Positions 24,228-36,100 are shown, numbered from the stretch's first letter. The stretch is DNA of 64,000 bases from Agelaius tricolor (GCA_023055355.1 JALJCS010000034.1:820001-884000), one strand, 5' to 3'. Made by a program: numbers and translations. Notes: generated by a model from the sequence alone, not told the origin.

Positions 24228-25148
24228 GCTGAAAGAGGGTCTGTGCTTCACTCTGGCTGAAAAACCTCTTTATCTCTAACAGGCGGAAGAAAAACAATTT
24301 CAAGAAGCCAGAAATAAAAATGAGTATTTTGTGTTCTATCTTGCTGTCTCAGGAGATAATTATCTATTCTTACAGTAAGTTCCCCTTTTTTTGCTATTGT
24401 ACAACGGTATGCTGATATTCTGGCAGCTAAAAGGCTCAAAACACAATGTTACCTCTCCCTTACCTTTCCTAGCAGGGCTCAGAATTTATTTTTATAATAC
24501 ACCACCCCATTTTTCACTACCATTATCTACCTAGGAATTCCACCCTTATCAAAAACCTGAGAGATTCTCAAAGAGAACAGAAAGGTGTTAAACTGTGAAG
24601 AGATACAGAAAGAAGTACACAAATCACACACAATACTGCATTATAGTAAACAGGTGAAGAGTGTACAATGGAAAAAGAAAATATATGCACTCACAATATA
24701 TTCACATTATGAATACCTTAATTCCCTTCTGTCTGGAAGGCAGCATAAATGCCCCTATATTCTACTTTGCTCCACAGTGATTTTGCTAATTTAAATAAAC
24801 CAAGTAATCTAGAAAGGTTTTTCTCATCACACCTGTGAGAAACTGTTCTTACTGAGTCTGGGACCACAGGTAAGCAGGGAAATTTAGCTATCAACTCTGC
24901 AAAACTCTGTTGAAAGAACAATCCCAAATTCTACACATCTACCCTTGTCCCAGATTAAGTTCTGTAAAGAGAGCTATTGCTCTTTTTTCCCTCCTCTCTC
25001 CTCAAATAAATGTACATGTCTGCAGAGCTGTGGATCTCCTTTCCATGCCATCATCCATGGTTTGGACTGCTTTCCCCCTCTGCAATAAGAAGTAAGCTAT
25101 ATTTTAAATGTAAGCCACCAGTATGGGCTAATTGTTTGCCTTCCTTAC

Positions 25149-25263
25149 CCTGATTCCAAGCTCCACATTCTCTCCTCCATATACTTCCATGCCTTCATCC
25201 AGCAATCCAATCTCTTGGAAGTATTCTCTGTCCACTATGAAGCATCCAAGCAGTGCAGGACTT
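25149..25263 (-). CDS. GALNT18: GALNT18 catalytic-domain exon with Gal/GalNAc-T motif
   Basis: Exon of 115 nt. The acceptor is TTCTTCCAG, the first base A completes the arginine codon begun by AG at the end of exon 28002-28199, then 38 codons follow to ELGIR; the donor is AGG followed by GTAAGG, leaving phase 0. The product is SPALLGCFIVDREYFQEIGL then LDEGMEVYGGENVELGIR. GGEN belongs to the Gal/GalNAc-transferase motif conserved across the family and forms part of the acceptor and UDP-GalNAc site. The enzyme family transfers GalNAc from UDP-GalNAc to Ser/Thr in the Golgi lumen; GALNT18 itself is reported to have weak or no peptide activity on its own, so a modulatory role is possible. Confidence 0.95.
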
Positions 25264-28001
25264 CTGGAAGAATAAATCATCAGCAACCAAAATTAGCAGA
25301 TAAATTATGAAGAATTTTATTTTTCAGGCACAGATTGTATTTATCATTGCTAGGTAAAATGATGCAGCAAAACAGATTCTTAAGAAAGTATTTCTCAAAG
25401 AGCTTTATTGAGCCTTGCCTTCTGACATTCCTAATTCTAAAGTGAAATGAGCACCATTGAAGGAAATTAGAGTCAAATTATTGGACATAAATATTCACCA
25501 GAGCAGTAAGGATTTCAGTGCTAGTAGTGTGAGATCCAGGTGCCCCAGTTTTGTTTCTGGGGCACCAGCCAGTGTAGCCTCTGTCCTTGCTAAGTCCTCA
25601 AGGCTCTTGTCTGTGACAATTGCAAATCATGTGCAGTTCTGTGTGTTTAGCTAGAAGCCAGGTTCAGCTAGAGCTAAAAACTTGTGTCTGTAAGCTTACC
25701 TAAAGAAAGAGATTATTTCTTGAATAGGACCATCCAGATACATTTTTTTAATACAGAATCAAGCAAAGCCTGCCTTTACCAGCATAACATTAGTCCATTA
25801 CCCTGAGCCAAACCTAAACAAATCACATAGCTTTACTGGATCAGTAAACTCTACTTATGTCATGGTGGGAACCAACCAATTTTTGCTACACAGAGCAAAT
25901 TTTAGTCAGGTAAGAGTTCAGCCACAGAGGGTACAATTTCACCTTATGAGTAGAGAAGGATACAGAGTCATTTAGCCTTTTCATTTTTCTCCTACCTTAT
26001 AATCCACAATTGCAAGAAATAAATATGTGTTTTCAGATTATTATGCTGGCACTCTGGTAATGACAAGATATTAATTAGCAGTACAGAAGAAATCACCCTG
26101 CTTTTATGGAGAACACTCAAGCTACAGCTAGTGGACACATCTGCTTTCAAACAGATCATAGGCTGTCTTAATCACAAATTCTACAGTTCTACAGAAATCT
26201 ATATATGCCTCCAAGTGCTATAGTACCCGTTTTATAACAATGAAAGACCATCTTTGATGTATTTATTAATGAAGAAAATAGCAGTTAACATCAATACAAA
26301 ACTTATGCTTCATTTATGATAGGTACTTTTGCCTTTGTTGTTGTTTTTAAGTGTTTCTCAGTGCACCTGCTTCCCTTTGCTATAATTCTAAAAGAATAAT
26401 GGAGGCAGATAGAAACCATCCATCAAGTCACATGGCTTTGTTTGTTGGTGTGCTTGTTTTAATTATCCAACACACACATGCAGCATATTGCACTGAATTA
26501 AAAAATGTGCCAGGGAAAGAGCTAGGGAACAAACCTGAAATTCATAAAGTACATGCACTGCCCAGTCCTCATGTGGAACAGAGTTTGGGGGTAAAATGGA
26601 AAAGTCATTACTTTGTGTTTCACTACTTTTAATTTTAAAAATCATAATGGTTACTCCCTATAATTAATCACAGGATCATAGAATGGCTTGGGCTGGAAAG
26701 GACTTGAAAGATCATCTCATTCCAAACCCCAGCCATGAGCAGGTACATCTTCAAACAGATGAGGTTGCTCAGAGCCCCCCATTCAGCCTGGCTTTGAACA
26801 CCTCCATGAATGGACATCCATAACCTCCCTGGCAACCTGTTCCAGTGCCTCACCACACTCACAGAGAGAATTTCATCTCAATATCTAACATAACCCTGCC
26901 TTCTGTCAGTTTAGAGCTGTTCCCTCTTGCCCTATCACTACCTACTTCTGTCCCTTACCAGTTTTCTTGGAATCACCATTTAGGTACTGGAAGGTGCTGT
27001 AAACCTCCCTGGAGCCTTTTCTTCTCCAGGCTGGACAACCCAAACTCTCTCAACCTGTCTTCACAGGAACATATTTATAGTGTCAACAGAGTTCATTAAC
27101 AGCAATAACTATTTCTAATGATGTGGAAATTAACCCCTTTTCACGTTTGTCTTTGGCAAACCTGTTAATTTTTATCTCCTGCTTTCCAATTCTAGGTTCT
27201 GTTCATAGGTCAGTGCAGTTCAGAGGGTGCTAAACTGACAGAACCTGAGAGAAGTGCCTGCCTGCCAAGATAGCTGCTGGATGAAAAACAGCTGCCAGTG
27301 CTGTTTGAGGTTCTGCTTTCAGGAGGTAAGAACAGCATTCACACTTCCTTTCTGCAGGGAGCTGGAGCACAGGTACCAGCGCCCTCCTTGGAATGAATGT
27401 GTGTCTACAAGCAAGGCCTGTACTCTCAGCAGAGCTGCTCAGTGGGTTCAGAGGGTACTACTCCCCTCCCTGAGACAAAGGGATTGTTCTGTACCAGGCT
27501 GACAACACTCTGGACATGGGAACAAAGTGCAGACCCAGACTGTCCCAAAGCAAGGACCCAATGCAGCCTTTGCTCACAGTGTCACTGACCAGACATTAAC
27601 TCCTGGGACACAGCACAGCTGTGCACCTACGTGACAACACTATAAAGAACACAGCTGTCAGGTCAGCTCTGCTTATGCAATGTAACTGCAAAGAAAATTC
27701 CATTTCTGGCCTGTAAGCACTAAATTAGCAGGCAAGACATTTGGAGAACAGAGTGCTGCTGAGCAGCCCTGCCTACCATTCCACTTGGGCAGGAAACCTA
27801 TTTAAAAAGACCTACTGAAAACAAAAGTTTCCTTTAAAAACATCTACTGAAAACAGGAGTTTTCTTGATGACTGTGTAGGCATCAAGGACATTTAAGTAT
27901 TTGAAGTTTACAGTCAGTAAAACCTATCACACAGCTGAGCCCACTTGCCCCCTGTCACACCCAGGAGAGCTTTTAGACACTGTAATTTAGTTATTTATTA
28001 C
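25264..28001 (-). other. GALNT18: GALNT18 intron between two catalytic-domain exons
   Basis: 2.7 kb between the donor after 28002 (AAG followed by GTAATA) and the acceptor before 25263 (TTCTTCCAG). It is a phase-2 intron that splits an arginine codon as AG/A. It contains the CR1 piece at 26668-27075. The rest is AT-rich with no exon or RNA gene that I can support. Confidence 0.9.
26668..27075 (-). mobile_element. CR1 LINE 3' fragment with intact 3' end
   Basis: The clearest CR1 in the window. It begins TCACAGGATCATAGAATGG, the antisense of the CR1 3' terminal ATTCTATG repeat, then GGCTGGAAAGGAC, AGATCATCTCATTCC, CTGGCAACCTGTTCCAGTGC, CTCACCACACTCACAGAG, TTTAGAGCTGTTCCCTC, GCCCTATCACTACC, GGTACTGGAAGGTGCTG and CTTCTCCAGGCTGGACAACC. 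About 400 bp, minus strand, 5'-truncated near 27075. Confidence 0.95.
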
Positions 28002-28199
28002 CTTATTGGAGCAGTTGTGTTCTCCAGTTTCCACCAGGACTTAGGAGGGTTCAGATACCTGCACCACAGCTCCCAGTCAAAGCCTTGTGCTGAGAGGGGA
28101 TACTCCTCTATTTCAAAATTATCATACTTAATGTTATCGAATGATGGAGAAATTACTCTTTTCCTGTTTTCTTTTATCCTCGTGAGCACTGGTTCAGCC
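28002..28199 (-). CDS. GALNT18: GALNT18 catalytic-domain exon
   Basis: Exon of 198 nt. The acceptor is a T-run then TTTTAG; the first G completes a tryptophan codon started in an exon outside the window (family sequence ...GW-AEPVL); 65 whole codons follow, then AG of a split arginine. The donor is AATAAG followed by GTAATAAAT. The product includes AEPVLTRIKENRKRVISPSF, DNIKYDNFEIEEYPLSAQ, GFDWELWCRYLNPPKSWW and KLENTTAPI. This is the middle of the GT-A catalytic domain; the residues just upstream in the missing exon should hold the DxH metal-binding motif. ISPSFDNIKYDNFEIEEY separates GALNT18 from GALNT9 and GALNT17. The enzyme acts as a type II Golgi/ER membrane protein in mucin-type O-glycosylation. 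Confidence 0.95.
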
Positions 28200-29164
28200 C
28201 TAAAAAAAAAGAAATACACCGTTAAGATTACACCAATGCAAGCATAGCACTGATGGAAATCATGGAGTAGTTTGGTTTGGAAGGAGCCCTTAAAGAGTAT
28301 TTAGTCCACCACCAAATAAACAATATAGCAGCTAATGCTGTATTTTTCAGAAGGAGCAAAGTCTAGAGCTGTTACCCATTCAGAGCCCTTTCTGCCCCAA
28401 AATAATACACTGCAACATATTCTCTAGGAGGCTCTGTTGTTAACCTTGATTTGAGCTGGTGGATGGAAGAAATGAGTATCTGCATATCATAGAGCATTTA
28501 TACCCTTGCTACCCAGTAATGATAACTTCAGGCTCTCAACACTACCAAGGACATCAGGAGCAGAGTTAATAATAGATCTATCCTAGAGACAGAAGCTCTT
28601 GCCATTTTACCTCACTTTTACTTAAGGAGCAAGGGAGATATTAAATCCAGACTGAACACGGTAAAACACATTATTTTAGTTATGTTTACTTTTGCAGAGT
28701 GGCCAAAATAACCAAAATAACGCTTCTTTGTTTACACTGCAGAATGTAAAAGAAACATAATATTTTTTAATGAAGATACATTCACCCTCATGGGCAAAGG
28801 GCTACATTACTGGAGGAGATTTTTAATGTGCAGTTCTCTAATATGATTTAACTACCTTGTAATTAGATCAGCAGATTACTCAAACCATAAAAATGTATCT
28901 AGATCATCTTACACAGCACAAACACATTTTTCCTGCTCGTTATTAAGTATATGAGATAAGTGAAACAATTATCCCTCACACATCAGGTTCACAAGCAGGG
29001 TTAACCCTCACCTCCCTGAAAGTGCTCAGCAGAGTATTTTTGCCAGCCTCGGAGACTGACAAGCATAAATGTATGTACACATGTACAGCATATACAGATA
29101 TATATACAAGTACTTAAAAAATAATAGGCATATATATAAAACCACAAGCAGAAAGGAAAGTATT
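28200..29164 (-). other. GALNT18: GALNT18 upstream intron, proximal part
   Basis: AT-rich intron between exon 28002-28199 and the CpG island. It holds the possible CR1 scrap at 28256 and an ATATAC-rich stretch near 29065-29140. No exon is seen. Confidence 0.8.
28256..28312 (-). mobile_element. Possible degraded CR1 3' end
   Basis: AATCATGGAGTAGTTTGGTT, then TGGAAGGAGCCCTTAAAGAG and TTTAGTCCACCACC, resembles the antisense CR1 3' terminus (ATCATAGAATGGTTTGGGTT and so on), but with several changes and only about 55 bp long. It lies 60 bp upstream of an exon. Confidence 0.5.
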
Positions 29165-29885
29165 ACCTCACACCTCACCCCGCGCCACAGCCAAAAGCAA
29201 AGGAGCCGCAAGGGGAAGCAGCACGGGCGGGCCGTAAACACCCCCTCAGAGACGTTCTCCTCTTAAAACACGAAACATAACTTTCCTGAGAAACAGGACG
29301 GAAGAAGCACCTGCCAGCCGCACGCGTTCCCAGACAACAAAGACCCACCAAGCTGCCGGAGCCCGCCAGCACCTTCCGGCAGGCGTGAGGAACGGGGCCC
29401 CGGCCACACCCTCACAGTCGAGCAGCACTGAGCAAAGGAGCTAAAAAGCCTCTAAAAGGGACGGAACGCCGCCCGCTCACAGCTGCCGCCCACCCCCTCA
29501 GAAGTCCTCAAAAGAACGAGGAACAGCTGCGCCCCACAGCTCCCCACCCTGCTGAGGATTTCTGAGGGCGGGCACCCGTGAGGGGAGGGCTCTTCCCGCC
29601 CTCAGAGGCCTGAAAACGGGCGGGAAGCCGTGAGGGGGCGGCGTTTCCGCCCTCAGCCTCGCCTCCGGGTCGGCGAACAGATGGACACGGACCGGCGGAG
29701 ACTTCCGGGTGTCTGCGCATGGCAAGTTAATTTTTTTTGCTATCTTTTTGTGCGTTTTTTTTCTATGTGTTTGGATTTTTGTTTTGGTTTGTTTTTGAGT
29801 TTGGCCCCCAAAGCCTCCTCAGAGCCCTGCGGGGGGAGCCGGGTCCGTCCTGACGGACGTGAGGGTGAACCAACCCTTCCGTGAG
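29165..29885. promoter_or_regulatory. Intragenic CpG island, candidate promoter
   Basis: From about 29165 to 29720 I count roughly 44 CpGs in 555 bp, against near absence on both sides, and another small CpG cluster lies at 29828-29860. Promoter-type sites are visible: an ETS-like ACTTCCGG at 29701-29708 and an NRF1-like TGCGCATG at 29714-29721. G-runs and an exact 12-bp inverted repeat sit at 29561-29606. There is no TATA box, as usual for such promoters. The island lies 1 kb upstream of GALNT18 exon 28002-28199 on the minus strand, but the transcription direction cannot be read from sequence. It could start a short GALNT18 transcript, or a plus-strand noncoding RNA. Confidence 0.65.
29561..29606. 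repeat. 12-bp exact inverted repeat with G-quadruplex-type runs
   Basis: TCTGAGGGCGGG (29561-29572) is the exact reverse complement of CCCGCCCTCAGA (29595-29606). The plus strand from 29566 to 29589 carries four G-runs (GGG, GGG, GGGG, GGG) with loops of about 1, 9 and 1 nt. A further GCCCTCAG lies at 29649-29656, and similar CCCTCAG words recur at 29242, 29494, 29889 and 29920. Confidence 0.8.
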
Positions 29886-32817
29886 GTGCCTCCCTCAGAC
29901 CCCAAACCAAAATAAAACACCCTCAGAAAGCCTTGTTAAACACAACGAACAGAACGGCCTTTCAGGTGTTCTTAGAATATTTCAGGAGAATCTTTTCCAA
30001 TATTTCTCAAATATAAGAACTGTTCCTCAAATGGTGAAGGCTAATCAGCACAAAAAAGTGGTTTAAAACCAAGTTGGCATCACTAGATTCTCAGTCTAAG
30101 TAAGCTCTGAGAAAATATAAAGAGAGTGATAACAATGATTTGCATTGCTTGTGCAAAGTCCGCTAGAACAAGTGTGAATGGGTTTCTTTGTTGTAGAAAA
30201 CTGTTGAAATGGAACAGAGAAATACCATGGCAGCATTGGTGTGGAACTTAGGAAAGAAATGGGTTGATTTATAGAATGTGTGCAGGTGTTTATTCTGTGG
30301 GGTTTTTCGTAAAGCAAGTTATATTTATAAAGCATGAATTTTATTTTAAAAACTTGAAGAAATGGGGAAAAGCAGAAACTGACAATCTGCTTTAAATCTA
30401 ACATAGCATCTCCAACACCAAATGCTATCTTATGCAATGTTTGCTTTCCTAAGTAATTTAACCAATACATTTTGACACGTGCTGTCTATTATCCATCTCC
30501 TGCACGTTTAATGACTGCTCTATAGTTAGAAGTCTGGAGGATTCTAGGAAATTTCTTCTACATGGTTTACGAATCATCTTACTTAAACCCCAATTGTCCC
30601 CATTTTCAGTCTGAACCTGCAGCAGTCTGTGGCAGTTTCATGGCAGAGTTGCTTTGTTGCAGTCTCACAGGCTCTCATCTTTAGTAAAAGACAAGGAATT
30701 GGTTTGCATGTCCCATTTTTCTCTGATAGTGTTGCAAGCAAATCCTTTTTACTTCAGTCTGGCTGCTTTTCACATATTTAAAAATGTGCTCTTGCTTTTG
30801 ATTGCTTCTCAAACATCTCTGTTAGTGTTTTACCCATTATATTCTGCATTTGTGATTTTTCTCCATTCAGACCCAGCTAACTTTACTTTTTAAAGGGGTA
30901 GTTTTATTCATGATGATTCCCAGCCAGATGTCATTTCCTGACCTAAGCATTCCCCAGCACCTCTTAGATTTCCCAGATATTAATGAAAGTACTATCTTGG
31001 TATATAAAACTGGCACTTGTTTCTAGCAGCTGAGGTATTAATGATAGATGGAGTAGGTTGTTTTACCCCAAGGCGTTGCTCTAATTCCAAATAAATGTGT
31101 GCTTTTCTTTTTTGTGCTGTCTCTTCACTTTTGCCCTGAGCTCTTGGTCCAGGTTCAGGAGAATGAGCTGCAGTGCTACACTGATAGATCGTTGTGTCTA
31201 ACAGCAGATACAAGGAAGCTTTTAGTAACTCTAAAGCTTCCCTGTCGTTCAAGGCATCGTTTTCCTTGTATGTGTCCCAAACATGGGAAACACAGCTGGA
31301 AATACCAGTGTAGGAACATGGGAAGCTTCTGCCCAGCCGTTTAACCAGTTCAGTTTAGCTCTGTGCTGATGGAACTGTGAGATGTGTTTTCTTTGCATTC
31401 CTAATGAGCACAGAACAGAGGGGAAGGCTGCTAGTTTAAAGCAAAAAGCTTATTTTTAAAAGTCTGTGGTAATTCCTCACTCTTAAAGAAGTTTACTGTG
31501 GTCTATGAGTGTGTGTGGAAAAAAGGTTTGGGTTGTTTGGGTTGTTTGTTTGTTTGTTTGTTTTTCTTTGCTTGCATGTTGCTGACCTAACATTCTACAT
31601 AATTCCAGTGTGTTTTCAAAGGTTCTTGCTAGACTTGAAAAGTTTCCAGAGAAGAAATTGTCTGGTCTAGAGTATGAGTTTCATCTAACTGTAGAGGAAA
31701 GATCTTATGAGATTTGTAATACTCTCTCAGGTTCTGAAAAACCTTTAGATCAATTTTATACTGATAACTGGGTTTAATACTCTGCTTTTCATTCACAAAA
31801 ACAAAAACTTGGGTTAAAATTAACGTGTTGCAAAGTAGGTCTACCTCGGTTTATTGGTTCTGTCAAAAACCTTATTATGTACTAACAGATATGTAATGTC
31901 CTTTTGAAACCCTGTCCATGAATTCCATGTTGGAATCCCCTAGTTCAGGAAAGCCTTTTTGGGGAGTCTTGGTGAGACAATTTTGTGTGAAAGCTTAACG
32001 TGTAACCATTTCATCCCTCCAGTGTTACCTGTGCAGATCGGCAGTGGCATTGCACTCTAGGTCTGCTGAATCCATTTCCTGTGCACAGAAACCACAGCAG
32101 TCACTTGTAGGTGGAGTAGGTCAGGAGTGTGGACATGGGCAGTGCAGGGGGTGGTGCCAAAAGGAGGAGAAGAAGAGAAATGAGGAATGTAAGGAACAGC
32201 TCTCTGGCTTTAGCTGTGGGTGTCCCTGAAGGCTGCTCGAGCAGTGCAGCCACACGTGAGGGAAAGGCTTTCCCTGCAGCCACAGCACCCAGGCCATCAT
32301 CACACAGGAAACTTGGAAGCACTGCTGAACTTGGTTGTGTCAATGCCAAACTGCTGGATCGATTGATGGGCCAGAAGTGGCAGCTTGGGGAAATATTTGG
32401 CCATCCTCTAAAGGAGAAAAGTGAGGGCATAAAACTGGCGGTGAGAGGGTGATTGTCTGTTCATTAGAGACTGTGTGATGTAAGAGGTTTAAAAATGGCT
32501 TGTTCCTGAGTCAGTGGAGCTTCTCTGAGGCAATCTTCTCACACATGTTCTCTGGTGCTTTTTGGTATAAATGCCATTATTCTCCAATGCAGCATTCAGT
32601 TGGGCTGCAGGTTTTAGTATTGCTTAGGTAATCAGAGCTTTGAGAATGTATTTCTGGACTGGAGTAGATCTGCTGGTGTTGACATCTTTGAAAAGGTTGG
32701 CTGCTTGAAATTCAGTTTTGCCTGGGTGATCCTGCCATTTTCTAGAGAAAAGGAAAGTGTGATATTAGCCATTTTTAACATTTTGTTACGGAATATTTTA
32801 TTATAAAATTGTGACCG
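29886..32817 (-). other. GALNT18: GALNT18 upstream intron segment
   Basis: No exon with GALNT coding text is seen. It contains a TTTG-type simple repeat at 31525-31564. The GC-richer stretch at 32040-32450 has open frames on both strands that resemble nothing I know. A T-rich run (29728-29808) precedes this segment. Confidence 0.7.
31525..31564. repeat. (GTTT)n simple repeat
   Basis: An imperfect GGTTTGGGTTGTTTGG start runs into a perfect TTTG/GTTT tetranucleotide array. Plain microsatellite. Confidence 0.9.
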
Positions 32818-33183
32818 TGTTCACAGGGGTTCTTGGATGAGGGAAGAGACGAGGATCTGACTCCATGTTTCAGAAGGCTTGATTTATTGTTTTATGATAC
32901 ATATTACATTAAAACTGTACTTAAAGAATAGAAGACAAGGTTTCATCAGAAGGCTGGCTAAGAATAGAAAGGAATGATAACAAAGGCTTCTGTCTTGGAC
33001 AGAGAGTCTGAGCCAGCTGACTGTGATTGGCCATTAATTAGAAACAACCACATGAGACCACCCACAGATTTACCTGTTGCATTCCACAGCAGCAGAGAAT
33101 CATTGTTTACATTTTGTTCCTGAGGCCTCTCAGCTTCTCAGGAGGAAAAATCCTAAAGAAAGGGCTTTGCATAAAAGATGACA
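32818..33183 (-). mobile_element. Solo ERV-type LTR, copy 3 (minus strand)
   Basis: 366 bp, reverse orientation. On the minus strand it starts TGTCATCTTTTATGCAAAGC and ends AACCCCTGTGAACA. It shares the family blocks in order: GGATTTTTCCTCCTGAG, AGAAGCTGAGAGGCCTCAGG, GGCCAATCACAGTCAGC, AACAATAAATCAAGCC (poly(A) region) and ATGGAGTCAGATCC. It is the only copy whose transcription and poly(A) orientation matches GALNT18. No internal viral sequence remains. The flanks gaccg and ccttg do not form a duplication. Confidence 0.88.
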
Positions 33184-36100
33184 CCTTGAGTATTCTGTAT
33201 TTCAACCAATTATTACTTGGGATGCATTTTGCTTTTGAATTCACGGGATGATGTTTAATTTAATATTCAGTCAGAAGTACTCGGTGCCGTTTACCATGAC
33301 AACCAAAAACAATGAATAATATATTTATGTCATCCATTAATAACCATCCAGCCATTTAAAAGTTTCATCCTAATGCATTCTGGAAATCTGCAAATTAATT
33401 ATGGAAAACCCTGAATGAATATAAAATTGAAATGCTGAAGAATTTAAATGATGCAATTAAATGCTATTGCGTGTAACTCAAAGTTATTTTCTTCTAATAC
33501 TTACTCATTAATCTTAATTTCAATACCAGCGTTTAGCAACAGAATCAGCTCTTATATCATCTCGAAACATTGGAATTTCAAGTCAAGATTGTGTTCTTTT
33601 TCCTTTGGTTGCATTATTTCCAGGCACAAATTGAAAGTCTTTATTTAAACAAAAGTGGTCTTTTTCAAGACAGATTACAATGCTTATCAAATTAAGGAGG
33701 TTGAGGTCAGAGGTGTCAATTCTTGTTGTTTAAAAAACCCCAATGAACCCAGTTATGGGAACTGGTCTCCAATCACAGGTACCTAAAAATCCTGATTAAA
33801 CTCTGTGGTGCTGGCAAATCCATACATAGCTAGTACTAATAAGTAAGATTTGCTGACCAGGCTGCCTGAGAAGTTCATATGTACATAAATATCTTTATCC
33901 TTATCACAGTTAATGACCTGACAATAGCCATTGAAGAATAGTTTGTGCCAAAACTAACTTAGACTCAGTAAAATCCTGAATGAACAAGAGGTCATGCAAA
34001 CTGTATCCCAGTTAAAAACCAGCACAGTGGTGCAGAAAATCAAAGCTGTTGGGTGTGTACATCGGGTGTGCAGTGAAATCTTCAGGCAGGTCAATTGCTT
34101 TGAAAATGAAAAAAAATTGTGATTTGAGGGAAGGGCCAATTTTAACAGCAATAGAGAGAGGGTATAGGATCCCAAGGAAAAATAGCTTGGAGCATCAGGA
34201 AATCTTTTATTTGCTTATTTCTGTTTGTTTCACTGATATCAATGCTTTTGTATAAGCTCAATCATTTTGACCAAGGCCAAATGACTGTGCTTAGGTAGTT
34301 CTGTTTTAGGTACTCTAAAATCTGAGAAATAAAAGACTCTGCAGGAATGTATTTTTTATCAGAAGTTCCACTTTGTGTATCCCTTTAAATCAGCAATTAA
34401 GGGGAGTGAGACAGTTTAAAATCTCTTCATAGTCTGGACTGGAAGGCAGCCCAGGAACCTGAACAATGTCACCTCACTGAGTCACCCTCACTGCTGACAA
34501 ATCAGCCTGGAAATCCAGGTTCTGAGCCAAAACAAGGAGAACAGAAAATAAAAGCGCGGGTGAAGACAAACAGTAGAGTAGGCAGGGCTGAAAAGTTTTT
34601 TACTAGGCAATCTTGAAAATAATTTTGTTTAAATAATCTGATTTAAACTCTAGAGATAATGTTTTCTTGAGGGTAAATTCATTGAAACAAACATTTTGAA
34701 AAACAAGTCATGAAGGGTATCCATCTTATAGAAAACAGATTTGTTTTTTCTGTATTCTTTTCCTTCTCTTTTCATGAACAACAGTAAAATACATGTATTA
34801 CATGTAAATGATCAGATTTGGCCGTTTCAAGCCAAATTTAATCCAACTAAATATGTGGGGAAAAAGTAATAACAAAGTGAAGCAGGTTTTTAAAATTATG
34901 TGGTTTTCATCAAATAATGCTTATTTTGACATTCCATTATCTGGTCACGTATTTTGGGACAAAAACCATTAATTATTTCTCATATATCCTTAAATAAAAC
35001 CAGCCCAAGTCTCTCAGTACAAACACTCCTGCTTTAAATTCTGAGACCCTGAGTGTTTCATGCAGTTTTGCAGTAATACAGGTTTTTTGGAATATCTGAT
35101 TATGTCCTTACATTGTTTTATATGTATCAGAGGAAATCTAACATTTGATCAAGGTGCTGACTGTGATTTTTTCATTTGATAGCTGTCATAAAATTTCTGT
35201 ATGACATTATTTGGCCTGGGGTTTTCATTGATTAGTTTTGATTAGATTTTGGGGGTTCCTTTTGTTTTTTAAATTTAGTAAAAAAAATCTGCTTTTATTC
35301 TAATTCTCCTATCATTTTGAGAGCAGAGCAGTGAGTCGGGCAGTACTCCAAGCTTACAGAGCTGTGTTGTTGCTGATAACAAGGGGAGGTTTTCTCTTTC
35401 TCTTTCAGTGCACGAGAGGGGAGTGCTGGAACCCTTGGCAGGAGGAAGCCCTTCCCTGACACACGGACGTTGGCCGAGCGCTGTGGCACAGCCCCGGGCT
35501 CTGCTGGAAAGGTAATCCACGTCTGGGCTCAGTCCCAGCAGAGCTGTGCAACCCCATCAGGAGCACGGGGATCAATGTTCACCTTCCTTCCCTGATCCCC
35601 CACCACCGAGGCTTTCTGCATGCAGGGCCTTAGCCTTTGCACCAGTGTATGGATCTGTCCATGTAGGATCTAGCTTGCCTCAGGGGCACTACGAATACAA
35701 CATTGCACAAGTCCTGCCATATCAATATTCATTTGTTTTTATTGATTAGTTGGCACTTGTAAATTCTGGGTACTGAATTAATGGGTGCTGAATAACTACT
35801 TTGATTAATGAAGCTAAAATTGGCTTTAGCATCCTACACTAACTACAGACATTTTTTTCTATTACAAAGCTAATTATTAGCTAATTATTTCTTTTTTTAT
35901 GATCTGCAGCTAATTTACTTATTTGCTGATCCTTGGCACCTCACTGGAAGCCACAGAGTAATGAAAGAGAAGCTATTTATAAAGGTTCCTAATTTACAGT
36001 ATTACACAAGAGCATCCTTACTCTAACTCCATATTTAAACATTAGAATTAATAAGTGAATTTCACCAAATGACTGCATTTCAGAGGGTAAAATTTTAGAA

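Larger units (their letters stand above)
13376..25148 (-). other. GALNT18: GALNT18 intron space lacking identifiable middle exons
   Basis: An 11.8-kb stretch between the exon ending ELGIR and the exon beginning NVHY. In the family this interval should hold exons for roughly 140 residues: the WQCGG motif, the metal-binding histidine region (HIER), the WMD..KSHVY block and the end of the catalytic domain. I searched the minus strand for codons of WQCGG, HIER, WMDE, MAWN and CHGM with splice sites and found none. What I do see is a CR1 split by an LTR (17015-17945) with a minisatellite, a CR1 piece at 23390-23585, a GC-richer block at 20090-20440, AT-rich blocks near 15650-15900, and otherwise plain intron. 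Confidence 0.6.

Noticed and set aside
29498..29725. Overlapping 70-75 codon frames in the CpG island
   Set aside because: Arginine/proline/glycine-rich frames are expected in GC-rich DNA because stops are rare. Two frames compete and neither has a domain.
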